Assembly (NCBI GenBank): GCA_965224675.1
Contig: CBDDAA010000004.1
Span: 2,294,001 to 2,358,000 of the forward strand
Direction of reading: 5' to 3'
Origin: UBA7957 sp965224675
GTDB taxonomy: Bacteria; Pseudomonadota; Gammaproteobacteria; Granulosicoccales; Granulosicoccaceae
DNA: 64,000 nucleotides
Shown: positions 9,124 to 17,995 of the stretch, piece by piece
Layout: each line of letters begins with the position of its first letter
How positions within the stretch are numbered: position 1 is the stretch's first letter
Program-made: the position numbers and the translations under genes
Notes under the pieces: generated by a model
Seen by the model: the letters and a program-made list of their open reading frames with translations, nothing else
What the model was told of the DNA's origin: nothing
The model's database searches: none

Positions 9124-11550
9124 TTAGATTTCGGATAAAGCTTTATTCACTTCTCCTACCGGCTCTGGGGTCTCTATAGCATTACTCTTAGGTTTCTTTT
9201 TCTTCTGATCCTTACTGTTGTTATATCCATAATAATCATAGTAGCCTTGATAGTAATAATCGCCGCCGTAGGAAGATATCTTATCGACATCGACTTGGGT
9301 AACGGCTACACCCAGAACGTGCGCTCCTACTTGACGTAGTCTTTGCAATCCACGCCTTACCTGATTGAGTGATGTTGCGTGTGACTTGACGGCGTAAATT
9401 ACCGTATCAGCCTGTTTACCCACGATCAGGGCATCACTTACTGCCTGGGTAGGTGCACAATCAACAATAATGCGATCATAATGCTCACCCAGCTTCGTAA
9501 AGAGCTTTGAAAAACGCGTAGACGCGAGCAACTCCAATGGGCTTGATGGTAAACTGCCACAAGGTAGAACATCAAGATTACTGTCATTAAGGTTTCTGAC
9601 TATGCATTCGCTGATATGGACAGCATCTTCGCGAGTTTTAGCCTTTAGATAATCTGCCAAGCCTGGCCGTTCCGATGAAATATTAAAAGCTTTTGCGACG
9701 GTCGGCCTGCGCATATCTGCATCAATTATAATTACTTTTTCAATCTGTGATAGCGAATAAGCAAGATTAATTGCAAGAGTTGATTTACCTTCTCCCGGTA
9801 TGGACGAGGTAATTACTACTTTTCGATGAGGTTTATCAAGACTATCAAGGCACAAACTGGTACGGATTGTACGAATTGACTCGATAAAAGTACCCTTTTT
9901 ATCTTTAATCTCAAACGGCGATAGCGGAATGGATTTTTTTCTTCTTAACAAACCCGCTTTCACTAAAGGAATAATGCCAAGCAATGGTATTGCCAATCTT
10001 GACTCAATTTCATCCGTACCTTTAATTGAGTCATCCAGGTGTTCGCGCATAAAAGCAAGTAGAACCGAGCCTAACAAGCCAGCAATTGTGGCCAAGGCAA
10101 TAATCAGCGATTTTTTGGGTTTGGCTGCCCTGCTAGACGGGACGGCGCGATCGGAAACGCGCGCATTAGCTGACTCTATCCCACCTGTTTCATCAGTCTC
10201 ACGAATTCTCTTAAAAAAAGTGTCATAGAGTTTCCGGTTGGCGTCCACCTCGCGCTCAAGTGCAACCAGTTCAAATTTCTTTTTGTTAATATTCTGAATT
10301 TCACGCTTACCACTTGCCAGAGTTCTTTGCAGTGCAGAGACTTTTTTGTTGGCAATATCAAAGTCTTTCTCAATAGAACCTATAACCCGGTCAATTTGAT
10401 TATTAAGACTCTGAGTTACAACACTTAAACGAGATCGCGCATCAACTATCTTTGGATGTTTAGTGCCATAACGATTGGAAAGTTCGTTGAGTTCACGTCG
10501 CTGTTGGTCCTGTTCAATTTTGAATGTTCTCACTAATTGATCTTGTTGTACCGCTGGAATTGTATCCAATAGATCAGGCGAATTGGTTTTTAGACGTTGA
10601 ACCTCAAGGAATAGACTTTCAATATCAGCAAGATCTCGACGGGCAGATGATAGTTCCGTAGTTGCGATAGTCACCTGCTGTTCACTAAGCTTCCCAACTG
10701 TTCCTGCAACATCAATCAAATCATGTTTTTCTCGAAAATTAATTAATTTTCGTTCCGATTCGTCCAGTTTCACTTGCAGGCCACCGAGTCGATCAGACAG
10801 CCATTCTGCCGCTTTTTGGGTCATCTCCATCTTTGCATCAAGATAACTTTCAATATAGGTATCAGCCACTGTATTTGCGATCAGTGCGGCTAACTCGGCG
10901 TCAGGGGACTCAAAACTAATTTTTACAAGTTGAGTTCTTCGTACCGGCTCAATTGATAAAGCTGCAGTGAATTTATCGACTAATAATTGTAAACGCCTCT
11001 CTTCGTCAGTCATCAAAGGCTGCTCATAGGCGAACTTATCCCCTGTTTCAACACTCTCCGCCGAAGTAAGTGTGTCAGTAGCTTTGGATTCTGCTTCAAG
11101 ACTATTTATTGTTTCATTTTTTTCTGGGAACAGTCCAAGCTGCCTGAGTGTATTCATTGATAGCGGGCCGGGTGAACCCGCATTATTATACAAGGGATGT
11201 TGCTGCAGATTAAGTTTTTTGATGACTTTCTCAGCCAATGCTCTGGATTTAAGTAATTCAAATTGTGTTTGATAATACTCGGCATTGGCGCCATCAAAAC
11301 CATAGATTTCTTCTATAGAAACTACATTGGCTTTTTTTGATTCGATAAGTAATGTTGCAGTCGATTTGTAAATAGGCGTGGCTGTATACACGTAAAAAGC
11401 ACTAAGTAGTATAATCAGGCTTGTCAGACCAATTATCGACCATCGATGCTTTCGTAAAATTCTTATATAGTGTCTGAAATCAATGTTTAGCTCGTCACCA
11501 AACAAACCTTCAGGTGGTTGTTCTGCTAATGCGTGAGTTTTATTATCCAC
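9124..11550 (-). CDS. wzc: Polysaccharide co-polymerase / tyrosine autokinase (Wzc type)
   Basis: This 808-residue inner-membrane protein joins a Wzz chain-length domain to a BY-kinase. Residues about 25-115 are Wzz with the first membrane helix WSIIGLTSLIILLSAFYVY; about 250-460 are coiled coil with the GNVR-type segment; a second membrane helix lies at about 475-495. The kinase follows with Walker A SSIPGEGKST (about 581-590) and Walker A' VIIIDADMRRP. The C-terminus carries the tyrosine cluster (eight Tyr between about 762 and 777) that is autophosphorylated. Its partner outer-membrane channel, wza, is directly upstream (26-base gap from the stop), and the counter-acting phosphatase is downstream. 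Confidence 0.93.
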   Translation of the reverse strand: MDNKTHALAEQPPEGLFGDELNIDFRHYIRILRKHRWSIIGLTSLIILLSAFYVYTATPIYKSTATLLIESKKANVVSIEEIYGFDGANAEYYQTQFELLKSRALAEKVIKKLNLQQHPLYNNAGSPGPLSMNTLRQLGLFPEKNETINSLEAESKATDTLTSAESVETGDKFAYEQPLMTDEERRLQLLVDKFTAALSIEPVRRTQLVKISFESPDAELAALIANTVADTYIESYLDAKMEMTQKAAEWLSDRLGGLQVKLDESERKLINFREKHDLIDVAGTVGKLSEQQVTIATTELSSARRDLADIESLFLEVQRLKTNSPDLLDTIPAVQQDQLVRTFKIEQDQQRRELNELSNRYGTKHPKIVDARSRLSVVTQSLNNQIDRVIGSIEKDFDIANKKVSALQRTLASGKREIQNINKKKFELVALEREVDANRKLYDTFFKRIRETDETGGIESANARVSDRAVPSSRAAKPKKSLIIALATIAGLLGSVLLAFMREHLDDSIKGTDEIESRLAIPLLGIIPLVKAGLLRRKKSIPLSPFEIKDKKGTFIESIRTIRTSLCLDSLDKPHRKVVITSSIPGEGKSTLAINLAYSLSQIEKVIIIDADMRRPTVAKAFNISSERPGLADYLKAKTREDAVHISECIVRNLNDSNLDVLPCGSLPSSPLELLASTRFSKLFTKLGEHYDRIIVDCAPTQAVSDALIVGKQADTVIYAVKSHATSLNQVRRGLQRLRQVGAHVLGVAVTQVDVDKISSYGGDYYYQGYYDYYGYNNSKDQKKKKPKSNAIETPEPVGEVNKALSEI

Positions 11551-11575
11551 GTTTCTACGCTACCCCATCGAGCTT

Positions 11576-12106
11576 CTAAAAGAAGCCTTCTTCAATTGTA
11601 ATGATGTCTCCGGGTGAAACCCGGTGGTCCATACTGACTTTAAGTTTTTCCTTCTGTTCACTTTCGTTTTCCTGAAGGTAAATTTTGCGTTTTGAGGCAC
11701 GGTCAGTCAATCCTCCTGCTAACGCAATTGCTTTTTCAAGTGTCAATCCCGGCTGATACGGGTAACCACCTGGACGTACGACTTCGCCGTTTATAAAAAA
11801 AGGACGATATTCCAGGACGGAAACATTGACACTTGGATTCACTAAGTAACCATCTCTTAATAATCCTGTTATCTCATTTTCCAGCTCGCCACTGGTACGA
11901 CCAGCAACCTGAAGTTGCCCCAAAAAAGAATAGTTGATTACACCGCTTGAGCTGACACGTGTTTCCATGGTTAAATCCTGCTCATCAAATACCTGAATAA
12001 ATATACGGTCACCTGTTCCTAGACGGTAGGAATCATTGCCTTCAGCAAATCCAATGTTATTTGTGAGAATGATTAGTGATAGGAGCACTAAAATTGACGT
12101 TTTCAT
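11576..12106 (-). CDS. wza: Polysaccharide export protein (short Wza type)
   Basis: The protein has a cleavable signal peptide (MKTSILVLLSLIILTNNIGFA), a Poly_export domain starting at YRLGTGDRIFIQVFDEQDLT and an SLBB domain at FFINGEVVRPGGYPYQPG. At about 176 residues it is the short Wza-like form lacking the C-terminal outer-membrane helix, and there is no lipobox cysteine. ATG 12106 is chosen because the signal peptide begins there; GTG 12121 and ATG 12112 are in frame upstream. It would form the export pore with Wzc. No glycosyltransferase, Wzx or Wzy gene follows upstream, where the accessory region begins instead. Confidence 0.88.
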   Translation of the reverse strand: MKTSILVLLSLIILTNNIGFAEGNDSYRLGTGDRIFIQVFDEQDLTMETRVSSSGVINYSFLGQLQVAGRTSGELENEITGLLRDGYLVNPSVNVSVLEYRPFFINGEVVRPGGYPYQPGLTLEKAIALAGGLTDRASKRKIYLQENESEQKEKLKVSMDHRVSPGDIITIEEGFF

Positions 12107-12769
12107 ACACATGCCCAACACAGTTTAATAAAAAGATACCCGACCTTAACACAGTAATTTCCCATGTTTATTTTTCTCCGGGCCTTAGTGTACCCGGCAT
12201 TTAGAAAGAACGCGGTAGGATAACGGAACTAATTTTTAATTTCACGCACTGGCTCACATTTTATTTTGCATAAAATCCAATCTGGAGCTAATTTACTGCT
12301 TGGCAATGTAGGATAAAAAATTAAATTTTATATTCAACGAGTTATATGATGTTTTTATCGTAGTTTCAACTAAATATCGGCTGAAAATAATGCGCATGTT
12401 ATGGAATATAAACCCAAGGAAAGAAAATCTCTGTAAAAGCGTTTTTTTAAAGTTTAGTGCATACAGGGAAGTCAATTAGCAAAAATAAATAATGTTGAGT
12501 CCAAGCTTCTCTCAGTAATCGATCCAGTGTCAAACAGTGCGCCAAATGAGCAATTCCGCCGTACTTACAAATATTGCTGAAAGTAGTTAATCAAAATCTC
12601 ACTATGATTATTTTCTTGTAAAATTCAAAGTGTATCTGGTCTACAATCCAGTTTTAATGACTTTTTGAGTAAATTACTGATGTTTTAAACAGGTCACTTA
12701 TAAGAGCTGGATGAAGCGTAGGAGTTGAATTTTATAAGTGATCAATTAGTTTGTGCAATTGACAAATAT
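12107..12769. other. Gene-free interval between wza and the accessory region
   Basis: AT-rich, no convincing gene. It contains a perfect 10-base inverted repeat TCACTTATAA/TTATAAGTGA at 12694-12703 and 12732-12741, close to the decayed attachment site at 12770. The wza promoter should lie near 12130-12200 but was not located. Confidence 0.35.
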
Positions 12770-12815
12770 ATGGCGAAACCGGAGAAATTCGAACTCCCTA
12801 TCGCCTGGTTCGTAG
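12770..12815 (-). repeat. Decayed attachment site: degenerate copy of the tRNA-Arg 3' half
   Basis: These 46 bases match the 3' half of the intact tRNA-Arg(ACG) (39135-39180) at about 40 positions, from the CCA end to the anticodon. The 5' half is absent. The bases that follow (TTAGGTAAC) match the copy at 19069 rather than the tRNA, so this is the same kind of junction as 19023-19068. Confidence 0.8.
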
Positions 12816-13008
12816 TTAGGTAACTGCTCATCCAATACAACCCTTAAGCGCCCTAAATAATAGCCTATCTATCTGTATTTACGTAATTATTACTATTTCA
12901 TTGTCTTATATCATCCATTACAATCCCACAAGAACTACTCCATATGTGAGCACAGGAAGTTTGCTCACCCATATTCAGAGGAAAGGTTATGACAAAAGGG
13001 GCAGAACC
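12816..13008 (+). pseudogene. Remnant of an integrase leader and start
   Basis: This segment aligns along its length with 19069-19265, the region between the second att copy and the intact integrase. CCATTACAATCC is shared, as is AGAGGAAA before an ATG (12989 here, 19254 there) followed by a similar first few codons. The integrase body is missing: after about six codons the sequence changes to an unrelated repeat (13003-13050). It marks a second, older element that has lost its integrase. Confidence 0.7.
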
Positions 13009-13050
13009 TCTGGACACTTAACTCTGCAAGTTATCATATATCGTTAAAAG
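13003..13050 (+). repeat. Copy 1 of a diverged 48-base repeat
   Basis: About three quarters identical to 33946-33993, sharing CTGCA and CGTTAAAA blocks in the same order. Here it abuts the truncated integrase start; the other copy abuts the left end of the IS21-family element. It is likely the end of some mobile element. The 167 bases after it contain no gene I can support. Confidence 0.45.
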
Positions 13051-13217
13051 TAAATGAGAGGTAATTATATTGTTCCAATATATTTTATCTCTCAATCCAA
13101 ATGAGATTGAATTCCTGATGGAGTGATTGAGTATAGGATGGTGGGGATTGCATAATGGGCTTCATTAGCGAGCGCACCTTTTTTTCCTGAAGCCAAACTT
13201 TCCAAATAGCTAATACA

Positions 13218-14078
13218 CTAACGAACGGTTCTGACATGGCGTAGATTGTCGTGAGCAACCTTGTAGTATACAGGGCTTTCGTGTATAGCAATCTCAAAAT
13301 ATTTTTCGGCAACTGCGTAGTTTTCCTGCAACATACTCAGATAGCCTACATTGTTTGCAGCTTGGTGTGGCTCAGAAATTTGCTCGAATGCCTCTCGTGC
13401 CGCAGTAAAGTTTCCTATCCTTACGTAATACAATCCAATATTCGACCATGCTTGTTTGTGACCCGGTTGCAAATTGATTGCTGAACGATAGGATTTCTCG
13501 GCTTCTTCCCACTGCCCTGAAAGATAGAGCGAGTAGCCCAGATTATTCACAAGTTGTGCGGAACGACTGTTTAGCCGCAATCCCATCCGGTAGAAAGTCT
13601 GTGCCTGTGCATGGAGCTTTTGCATATCGTAGATCACTCCCAGACCATTCAACGATCGCCAGCGTGTATTATCCTCCACCACAACTAGTTTTAACAGCCG
13701 GTGTGCTTCTTCATAACGCCCCGATCTGAGCAACAACAAGCCAAGTGATTCATTACTGTTAGTATGCTTGCTGTTGAAGCGTAGTGCCTGTCGAAAGCTC
13801 TCTTCTGCGAGAGTATCTTTCCCTTGTGCATCGTAAATACTACCGATCCTGTAAAGCGTATCAGGGTTATCAGGTTCGGTATTCAATGCTACCAGATACT
13901 TAATCTGAGCATCATCAAGTTCGCCTCGACGGTAAGCAGCATCGCCCTTTACAAGACTTTCAGCGGCTGAGATCACTTCATCCTCACCAGGGTCCGCAGG
14001 TTTCCGCCCACCCGTGACAGTGCATGCCGAGAGCATCAAACTGGCGATAACCAGTAGATGTAGTAAGATACTTTTCAT
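13218..14078 (-). CDS. TPR lipoprotein of a tad pilus locus (TadD-like)
   Basis: The 286-residue protein begins with a lipoprotein signal peptide ending in the lipobox LSAC (Cys about 19). It then has about six tetratricopeptide repeats from residue 45 to 270, for example AAYRRGELDDAQIKYLVAL and NNLGYSLYLSGQWEEAEKSY. TadD is an outer-membrane-associated pilotin-like factor for Flp/Tad pili; assignment is from the TPR lipoprotein form plus its position directly downstream of tadC and tadB remnants. The gene itself looks intact, but its partners are broken, so it is probably no longer functional in pilus assembly. Confidence 0.7.
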   Translation of the reverse strand: MKSILLHLLVIASLMLSACTVTGGRKPADPGEDEVISAAESLVKGDAAYRRGELDDAQIKYLVALNTEPDNPDTLYRIGSIYDAQGKDTLAEESFRQALRFNSKHTNSNESLGLLLLRSGRYEEAHRLLKLVVVEDNTRWRSLNGLGVIYDMQKLHAQAQTFYRMGLRLNSRSAQLVNNLGYSLYLSGQWEEAEKSYRSAINLQPGHKQAWSNIGLYYVRIGNFTAAREAFEQISEPHQAANNVGYLSMLQENYAVAEKYFEIAIHESPVYYKVAHDNLRHVRTVR

Positions 14079-14174
14079 CAGTAGAATCCGGAGCAGGCAG
14101 GTAGCTATACTATCATGCCCGAAATTATAGTTCTTCTCAGATAACCCCCCATCAAACAGCAGGAAGGTCTGTGC

Positions 14175-14651
14175 TCAGCCTGTTCCAAGGACCTCTATAA
14201 TATTAATAACGGCTGGTCCTATGGCCACTACAAAAAAGGCTGGAAAAATACAAAGTATGAGGGGGAATATCATTTTAGTACCAATACCGCCCGCAACAGC
14301 CTCAGCTTTCTGCATGCGTCGATCACGAAATTCTTCCGAATAAATACGAAGTGTTTCCGAGACGCCAGAGCCAAACCGAATACTCTGACGTAGCATTGAC
14401 ACCAAGCCGGAAATCTCCTCAATCCCGGTACGCAGGGCCAACCCTTTCAACGCATCCATACGATCGATACCTGCCCGCATCTCCAGATTCACATTCTGTA
14501 ACTCTTCCGCCAGTTCTGGGTAGCTAAGCGAAATCTCATTTGTCACTCGCTGCAGTGCAGCGTTGAGGCCTAGTCCCGCTTCAGAGCATGCAACTAACAG
14601 ATCAAGCATGTCCGGAAAACCGTTAAGTATGGAAGCCTGACGGTTTTTCAT
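14175..14651 (-). pseudogene. TadC C-terminal part (Flp pilus inner-membrane platform)
   Basis: These 158 codons are the C-terminal T2SF half of TadC: PDMLDLLVACSEAGLGLNAA, then RAGIDRMDALKGLALRTG and a final membrane anchor MIFPLILCIFPAFFVVAIGP. Full TadC is about 300 residues, so roughly the first half is missing. The stop of the preceding TadB fragment overlaps this ATG (ATGA, 14648-14651). The junction looks like a deletion that removed the end of tadB and the start of tadC. Confidence 0.75.
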
Positions 14652-14995
14652 ACGCCGGTCGCCAGCAGTGCCAGAAGCATTGCGTTCAGTACCAAACGAT
14701 AGGCCAGTGTTTTCCTGCCAGCCTGATCAATTGATCTTGCCAGGGCTTCCATGCCTGGCAAATTTTCAAGCTTTTGCTCCAGTGGTGACAACTCACGCAG
14801 GTATTTCTCACGTAGTAGAGAATTAACCGCTTTATCCGAATCTTCACTGACCCCTTTTAGTCGGCGACGCAGGTTGCGCGAGGCTTTTGCATCGCGACCG
14901 GTCGTAGGGACGATGACGGATGCTGCTAACAAAACTATGGCTACAAAGACCATCAACATCAGGCGATCATTTTGTAAAATATCCAATGTCATCAC
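14648..14995 (-). pseudogene. TadB N-terminal part
   Basis: The 115 codons encode a first membrane helix (LMLMVFVAIVLLAASVIV) and the cytoplasmic stretch LREKYLRELSPLEQKLENLP followed by the start of a second hydrophobic segment. This matches the N-terminus of TadB (about 300 residues), after which the sequence stops. The T2SF domain is missing and the TadC C-terminal half follows in another frame, which supports an internal deletion across tadB-tadC. Confidence 0.7.
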
Positions 14996-15237
14996 CGGTT
15001 ATTCTCAGGTGAGAAAATGCGCATATCAAGTTCGTAGCCACGCTTGCGTAAATCTTCATTAAATTTAGGAACCAGCCCGGTTGCGATGAACTGACCGATT
15101 ACTTTTCCGTTTTCATCTATGCCTTTACGGCGAAAACAGAAAATTTCACTGAGTGTGATGATCTCTCCCTCCATTCCCTGAATTTCCTGGATACTGGTTA
15201 CGCGCCGCGTACCGTCCTCCATTCGTTCAAGCTGCAT
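14992..15237 (-). pseudogene. TadA/CpaF secretion ATPase, C-terminal fragment
   Basis: Some 80 codons match the very end of the CpaF/TadA ATPase: QLERMEDGTRRVTSIQEI, GMEGEIITLSEIFCF and the ATGLVPKFNEDLRKRG tail. The Walker motifs and N-terminal domain are gone. The fragment is cut at its 5' end by the IS3 element that begins at about 15241, and no matching 5' part lies on the other side of that IS. It overlaps the tadB start by four bases, the normal tadA-tadB arrangement. Confidence 0.8.
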
Positions 15238-15267
15238 TGATGTGTCAACACTTTTCCAGACACAAGT

Positions 15268-16131
15268 TTACATAGCTTTATGTTGTATTTCATAATCCAC
15301 TGGCGACCTATAGCCGTTAGCAGAATGAATACGTTCTCGGTTGTAAAACACTTCAGTATATTCAAATATCGCCTGCTTAGCATCTTCTCTTGTCTTGAAC
15401 CGACAGTGGTGGACTAACTCCGTCTTTAAGGTATGAAAGAAGCTTTCAGACACGGCATTATCCCAGCAATTTCCTTTACGACTCATGGACTGGGTAATAC
15501 CGTGTTCTATTAAAATAGTTCTATGACTATCTGATGCATATTGACTACCTCGATCTGTGTGCCAGACCAAACCTTTTCTAGGTTTTCGCTTCCAGATCGT
15601 CATCAATAGGGCTGTGTTTACTAATTGAGCTGTCATTCGATTGGACATCGACCAACCAACCACCTTGCGTGAATACAAATCAATAACCACAGCCAAATAC
15701 AACCAACCTTCCTGGGTCGCAATATAGGTAATATCACCCACGTAGAAACGATCAGGTTGTGAGACTCTGAACTGTCTTTCCAGTAAATTGCCTGCTACTG
15801 GTTTGTTATGTTTAGAATCGGTCGTGGCTTTAAATTTTCTCTTGGTTTTACAAGCCAGTCCTGCTTGTTTCATCAAGCGCCCAATACGTCGACGACTCGC
15901 AATGTGCCCATGCTCTGCCAGTTTAGTCTTTAGACGGCGTGTACCATAGGTGCTTCGCCCCTTTTTAAAGAGAGCTTTGAGTATTTCTATCAGCTGCTCA
16001 TTCTCTATTTCTCGCTCTGTTTTTGACGAATTTAACCACTGGTAATAACAGCTTCGTGAAACAGACATAAATCGACACAAGACTGAAATCGGGAACAGGG
16101 AGCAATGTTTTTGTATCCATGCGTACTTCAC
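15268..16131 (-). CDS. IS3-family transposase OrfB (DDE integrase)
   Basis: The 287 residues have an N-terminal HTH_21 region (KGRSTYGTRRLKTKL, then SRRRIGRLMKQAGL) and the rve catalytic core. D1 lies in VGDITYIATQEGWLYLAVV, D2 in HTDRGSQYAS and the glutamate in NCWDNAVSESFFHTLKTE. All three catalytic residues are present. OrfB probably is made mainly as an OrfAB fusion by -1 frameshifting: from AAAAAAG (16161-16167) the -1 frame runs without a stop into this reading frame. Confidence 0.93.
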   Translation of the reverse strand: MKYAWIQKHCSLFPISVLCRFMSVSRSCYYQWLNSSKTEREIENEQLIEILKALFKKGRSTYGTRRLKTKLAEHGHIASRRRIGRLMKQAGLACKTKRKFKATTDSKHNKPVAGNLLERQFRVSQPDRFYVGDITYIATQEGWLYLAVVIDLYSRKVVGWSMSNRMTAQLVNTALLMTIWKRKPRKGLVWHTDRGSQYASDSHRTILIEHGITQSMSRKGNCWDNAVSESFFHTLKTELVHHCRFKTREDAKQAIFEYTEVFYNRERIHSANGYRSPVDYEIQHKAM

Positions 16132-16439
16132 ACGATTTCCCTGGCGAAGTACGCGGTAGCCTTTTTTAATAAATCACGCTCCTGAGTGATCTTGGCCAAT
16201 TCTTTCTTTAGACGTTTAACTTCATCATAGATATGTTCGTCTGTTCTTTGGGTATGGGTTGGTGATTTAGGTTTTGAATACTTGCTGATCCAAGTATGTA
16301 ATGTATTTGGATTGACCCCTAAATCTCTTGTGGTTTGGGCTATCGTTTGTTCGGATTCAACCGCCAACTGTATTGCCGATTCTTTGAATTCTGATGTATA
16401 GATATTTTGTTTCTTTGTTTGATCAGTCATTGTAGACAC
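16128..16439 (-). CDS. IS3-family OrfA (helix-turn-helix)
   Basis: The 103 residues contain the transposase_8 type HTH (FKESAIQLAVESEQTIAQTT, LGVNPNTLHTWISKY) and a leucine-rich coiled coil ending at QERDLLKKATAYF. OrfA binds the IS ends and its coiled coil mediates multimerisation. The stop overlaps the OrfB ATG by four bases, and the slippery run lies under LLKKA. Confidence 0.92.
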   Translation of the reverse strand: MSTMTDQTKKQNIYTSEFKESAIQLAVESEQTIAQTTRDLGVNPNTLHTWISKYSKPKSPTHTQRTDEHIYDEVKRLKKELAKITQERDLLKKATAYFAREIV

Positions 16440-16500
16440 TCTTATCCTTTTCAGGTTATTTTAAATTATGTGTCCGGTTTAGTGTAGCCACATCAATACA

Positions 16501-16695
16501 CTGATTTTCGAACATCTACAGCAATGTAAAAACCTGCAAGATCGAATGCAGCGGCTTGAAAATTTTGCACGTGTGAGGGCTGGTTCCCTGAAACTGGATA
16601 TAGGCCAATACAACAAAATTCATGACAAAAAACAGGATGCTTTTGAACGCCATAAATACGAACGAATTCATGCTTCACCTAAGCGAGGACGTTGA
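16501..16695 (+). pseudogene. 3' end of an unidentified gene, truncated by the IS3 element
   Basis: A plus-strand frame is open from the IS boundary to a TGA at 16693. It encodes a highly charged tail, LQQCKNLQDRMQRLENFARV, then KKQDAFERHKYERIHASPKR, with no start codon. Part of it looks like coiled coil. I cannot assign a family. It lies opposite in direction to the tad fragments, so the DNA on the two sides of the IS did not originally adjoin. Nothing coding is seen in 16696-16864. Confidence 0.45.
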
Positions 16696-16864
16696 TTAGA
16701 CCCTCTTCGTTCATGTGTTTCAAACTGGACAATATAGAGGATTTGTATCAGATTTAAAATTTACTATCTATTTGATATTTTTGTATAATTTCAAAGTAAC
16801 AAAGCGGACAAAATAGCGGCAAATCACAGCGTGATAATGAGCCTGCGGAAACTATTTTAGACAA

Positions 16865-17461
16865 TCACTGTGTACCTGCAAATTTAAGCAAAGGATCAAT
16901 ATCACCTCGATCAGCAGATCTGAGCGCAGCAATATAGTCTGATCGACGCTTGCTCATTGTTTCCAAGCTATGACCACCTGTCCAATCAATTGGGGTGGTT
17001 TTAAGTATTTTCTCTAATATAGCGTCCGCCATAATACGAGCATGGCGACCATTGCCATTGGGAAAAGCATGTATAAATACCAATCGGTGATGAAAACGAA
17101 CCGCCAGTTCCAGCGGTGGATAAGTTTTGTGCTCAACCCAATAACGTGTATCATCAAATAACAATCTTAACTCAATTGGTATCTGAACAGCATCTACACC
17201 AATGTTTTTACCGGTTATTCTAAATTTTCCAGCCCATGTCCAGACATTTCCGAATAATTGCCGATGAAGCTCACGCAGGAACTCTTCGGTAAAAACGTCC
17301 GAATTTCTTTTTCGCTTTAACCAAAGAAGTCCATCTTGAATATTGGCCTGCTCTAGCTGATTAAGTTCTCCTCGCGTAGTGATATGCTTAAACTCGAGAC
17401 CTTCCATTTCATCAGGGTCAAGCGGTGTTGCACCATCAGGATACTTAAATAAGTTGCTCAT
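16865..17461 (-). CDS. Fic domain protein, mobile mystery protein B family
   Basis: The 198-residue protein carries the Fic active-site motif HAFPNGNGRHAR (about 131-142; consensus HxFxxGNGRxxR), so it is predicted to transfer a nucleotide, usually AMP, to a hydroxyl side chain of a target protein. The inhibitory (S/T)xxxE(G/N) helix is not obvious within it. It overlaps the upstream HTH gene by four bases, the standard mobile mystery A-B pair found on mobile elements, which behaves like a toxin-antitoxin or stabilisation module by context. The target is unknown. Confidence 0.88.
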   Translation of the reverse strand: MSNLFKYPDGATPLDPDEMEGLEFKHITTRGELNQLEQANIQDGLLWLKRKRNSDVFTEEFLRELHRQLFGNVWTWAGKFRITGKNIGVDAVQIPIELRLLFDDTRYWVEHKTYPPLELAVRFHHRLVFIHAFPNGNGRHARIMADAILEKILKTTPIDWTGGHSLETMSKRRSDYIAALRSADRGDIDPLLKFAGTQ

Positions 17462-17922
17462 TCATCATTCCAAAGCTTTGAATCCATTTTTTCTACCATA
17501 TCTTTAGCCAAACGTTCGATCTCAAATTCCATTTGCTCACGACTCAAAGCCTGGTCTTCAAGCGCCATATGTGTGGTCGTCGCCTTAACCTGTTCCATTG
17601 CTTTACTACGTGCACGCTTAGTAATGACGTCCTCAATATCATGTTCGGGAACAATGGCATAAATAAAGCGACAATTCATTGCCTCTGCCATTTGCTGCAT
17701 TGTTTTAAGTGTCACACCGCCAGAAAGTTCAGCTTTTTCAGTGTTTGATATAAGAGCGCGTGTCACCAACATACGTCTTGCGAGTTGCGCACCAGACATA
17801 TTGAGAGAGTTTCGTACAGTACGTAACCAGCCCTCTTTAGGCACAACAAGCTCACCAAGCTGGTGTGCTGTTCGGTTCACGATATCACGATATTGTTTTA
17901 TAACAATTTTTTTAACACTCAT
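17458..17922 (-). CDS. HTH regulator, mobile mystery protein A family
   Basis: The 154 residues include an N-terminal helical region and an XRE-type HTH at about 33-92 (NMSGAQLARRMLVTRALISN, then KTMQQMAEAMNCRFIYAIVP), followed by an acidic C-terminal helix. This is the characteristic partner of the Fic protein encoded just downstream. It probably represses the pair's promoter, where an inverted repeat lies over the -35 box (17986-18013), and may also neutralise the Fic protein. Confidence 0.87.
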   Translation of the reverse strand: MSVKKIVIKQYRDIVNRTAHQLGELVVPKEGWLRTVRNSLNMSGAQLARRMLVTRALISNTEKAELSGGVTLKTMQQMAEAMNCRFIYAIVPEHDIEDVITKRARSKAMEQVKATTTHMALEDQALSREQMEFEIERLAKDMVEKMDSKLWNDE

Positions 17923-17966
17923 TTGTATACCTTTTCATATACACAGATATTGTATATGTATATTTA

Positions 17967-17995
17967 TATTTATACATTAAAACATTAATTGTCAA
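17967..17995 (-). promoter_or_regulatory. Promoter of the mobile mystery A-B pair
   Basis: On the minus strand TTGACA (17990-17995) is separated by 17 bases from TAAATA (17967-17972), 44 bases before the start codon of the HTH gene. The -35 box is a perfect sigma-70 hexamer. Confidence 0.6.

Larger units (their letters stand above)
15241..16493 (-). mobile_element. IS3-family insertion sequence, apparently intact
   Basis: About 1.25 kb with imperfect terminal inverted repeats: TGTGTCAACACT...CCAGACACA at the left and, read inwards from the right, TGTGGCTACACT...CCGGACACA. It encodes OrfA and OrfB with an A6G slippery run at 16161-16167. The IR similarity continues outwards by a few bases (TTGA on each side, inverted) and no direct target duplication is visible, so the flanks were probably rearranged. 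Confidence 0.85.

Noticed and set aside
12770..12845. A tRNA-Arg gene at the first att copy
   Set aside because: Only the 3' half is present; the sequence that should form the D-arm and 5' acceptor does not pair.
13085..13312. Small minus-strand gene overlapping the start of the tadD stop region
   Set aside because: It overlaps the TPR gene end in another frame and shows no protein-like conservation pattern or ribosome site.
16493..16678. Minus-strand gene of 61 codons to the right of the IS3 element
   Set aside because: Low-complexity shadow of the better plus-strand frame that ends at 16695.
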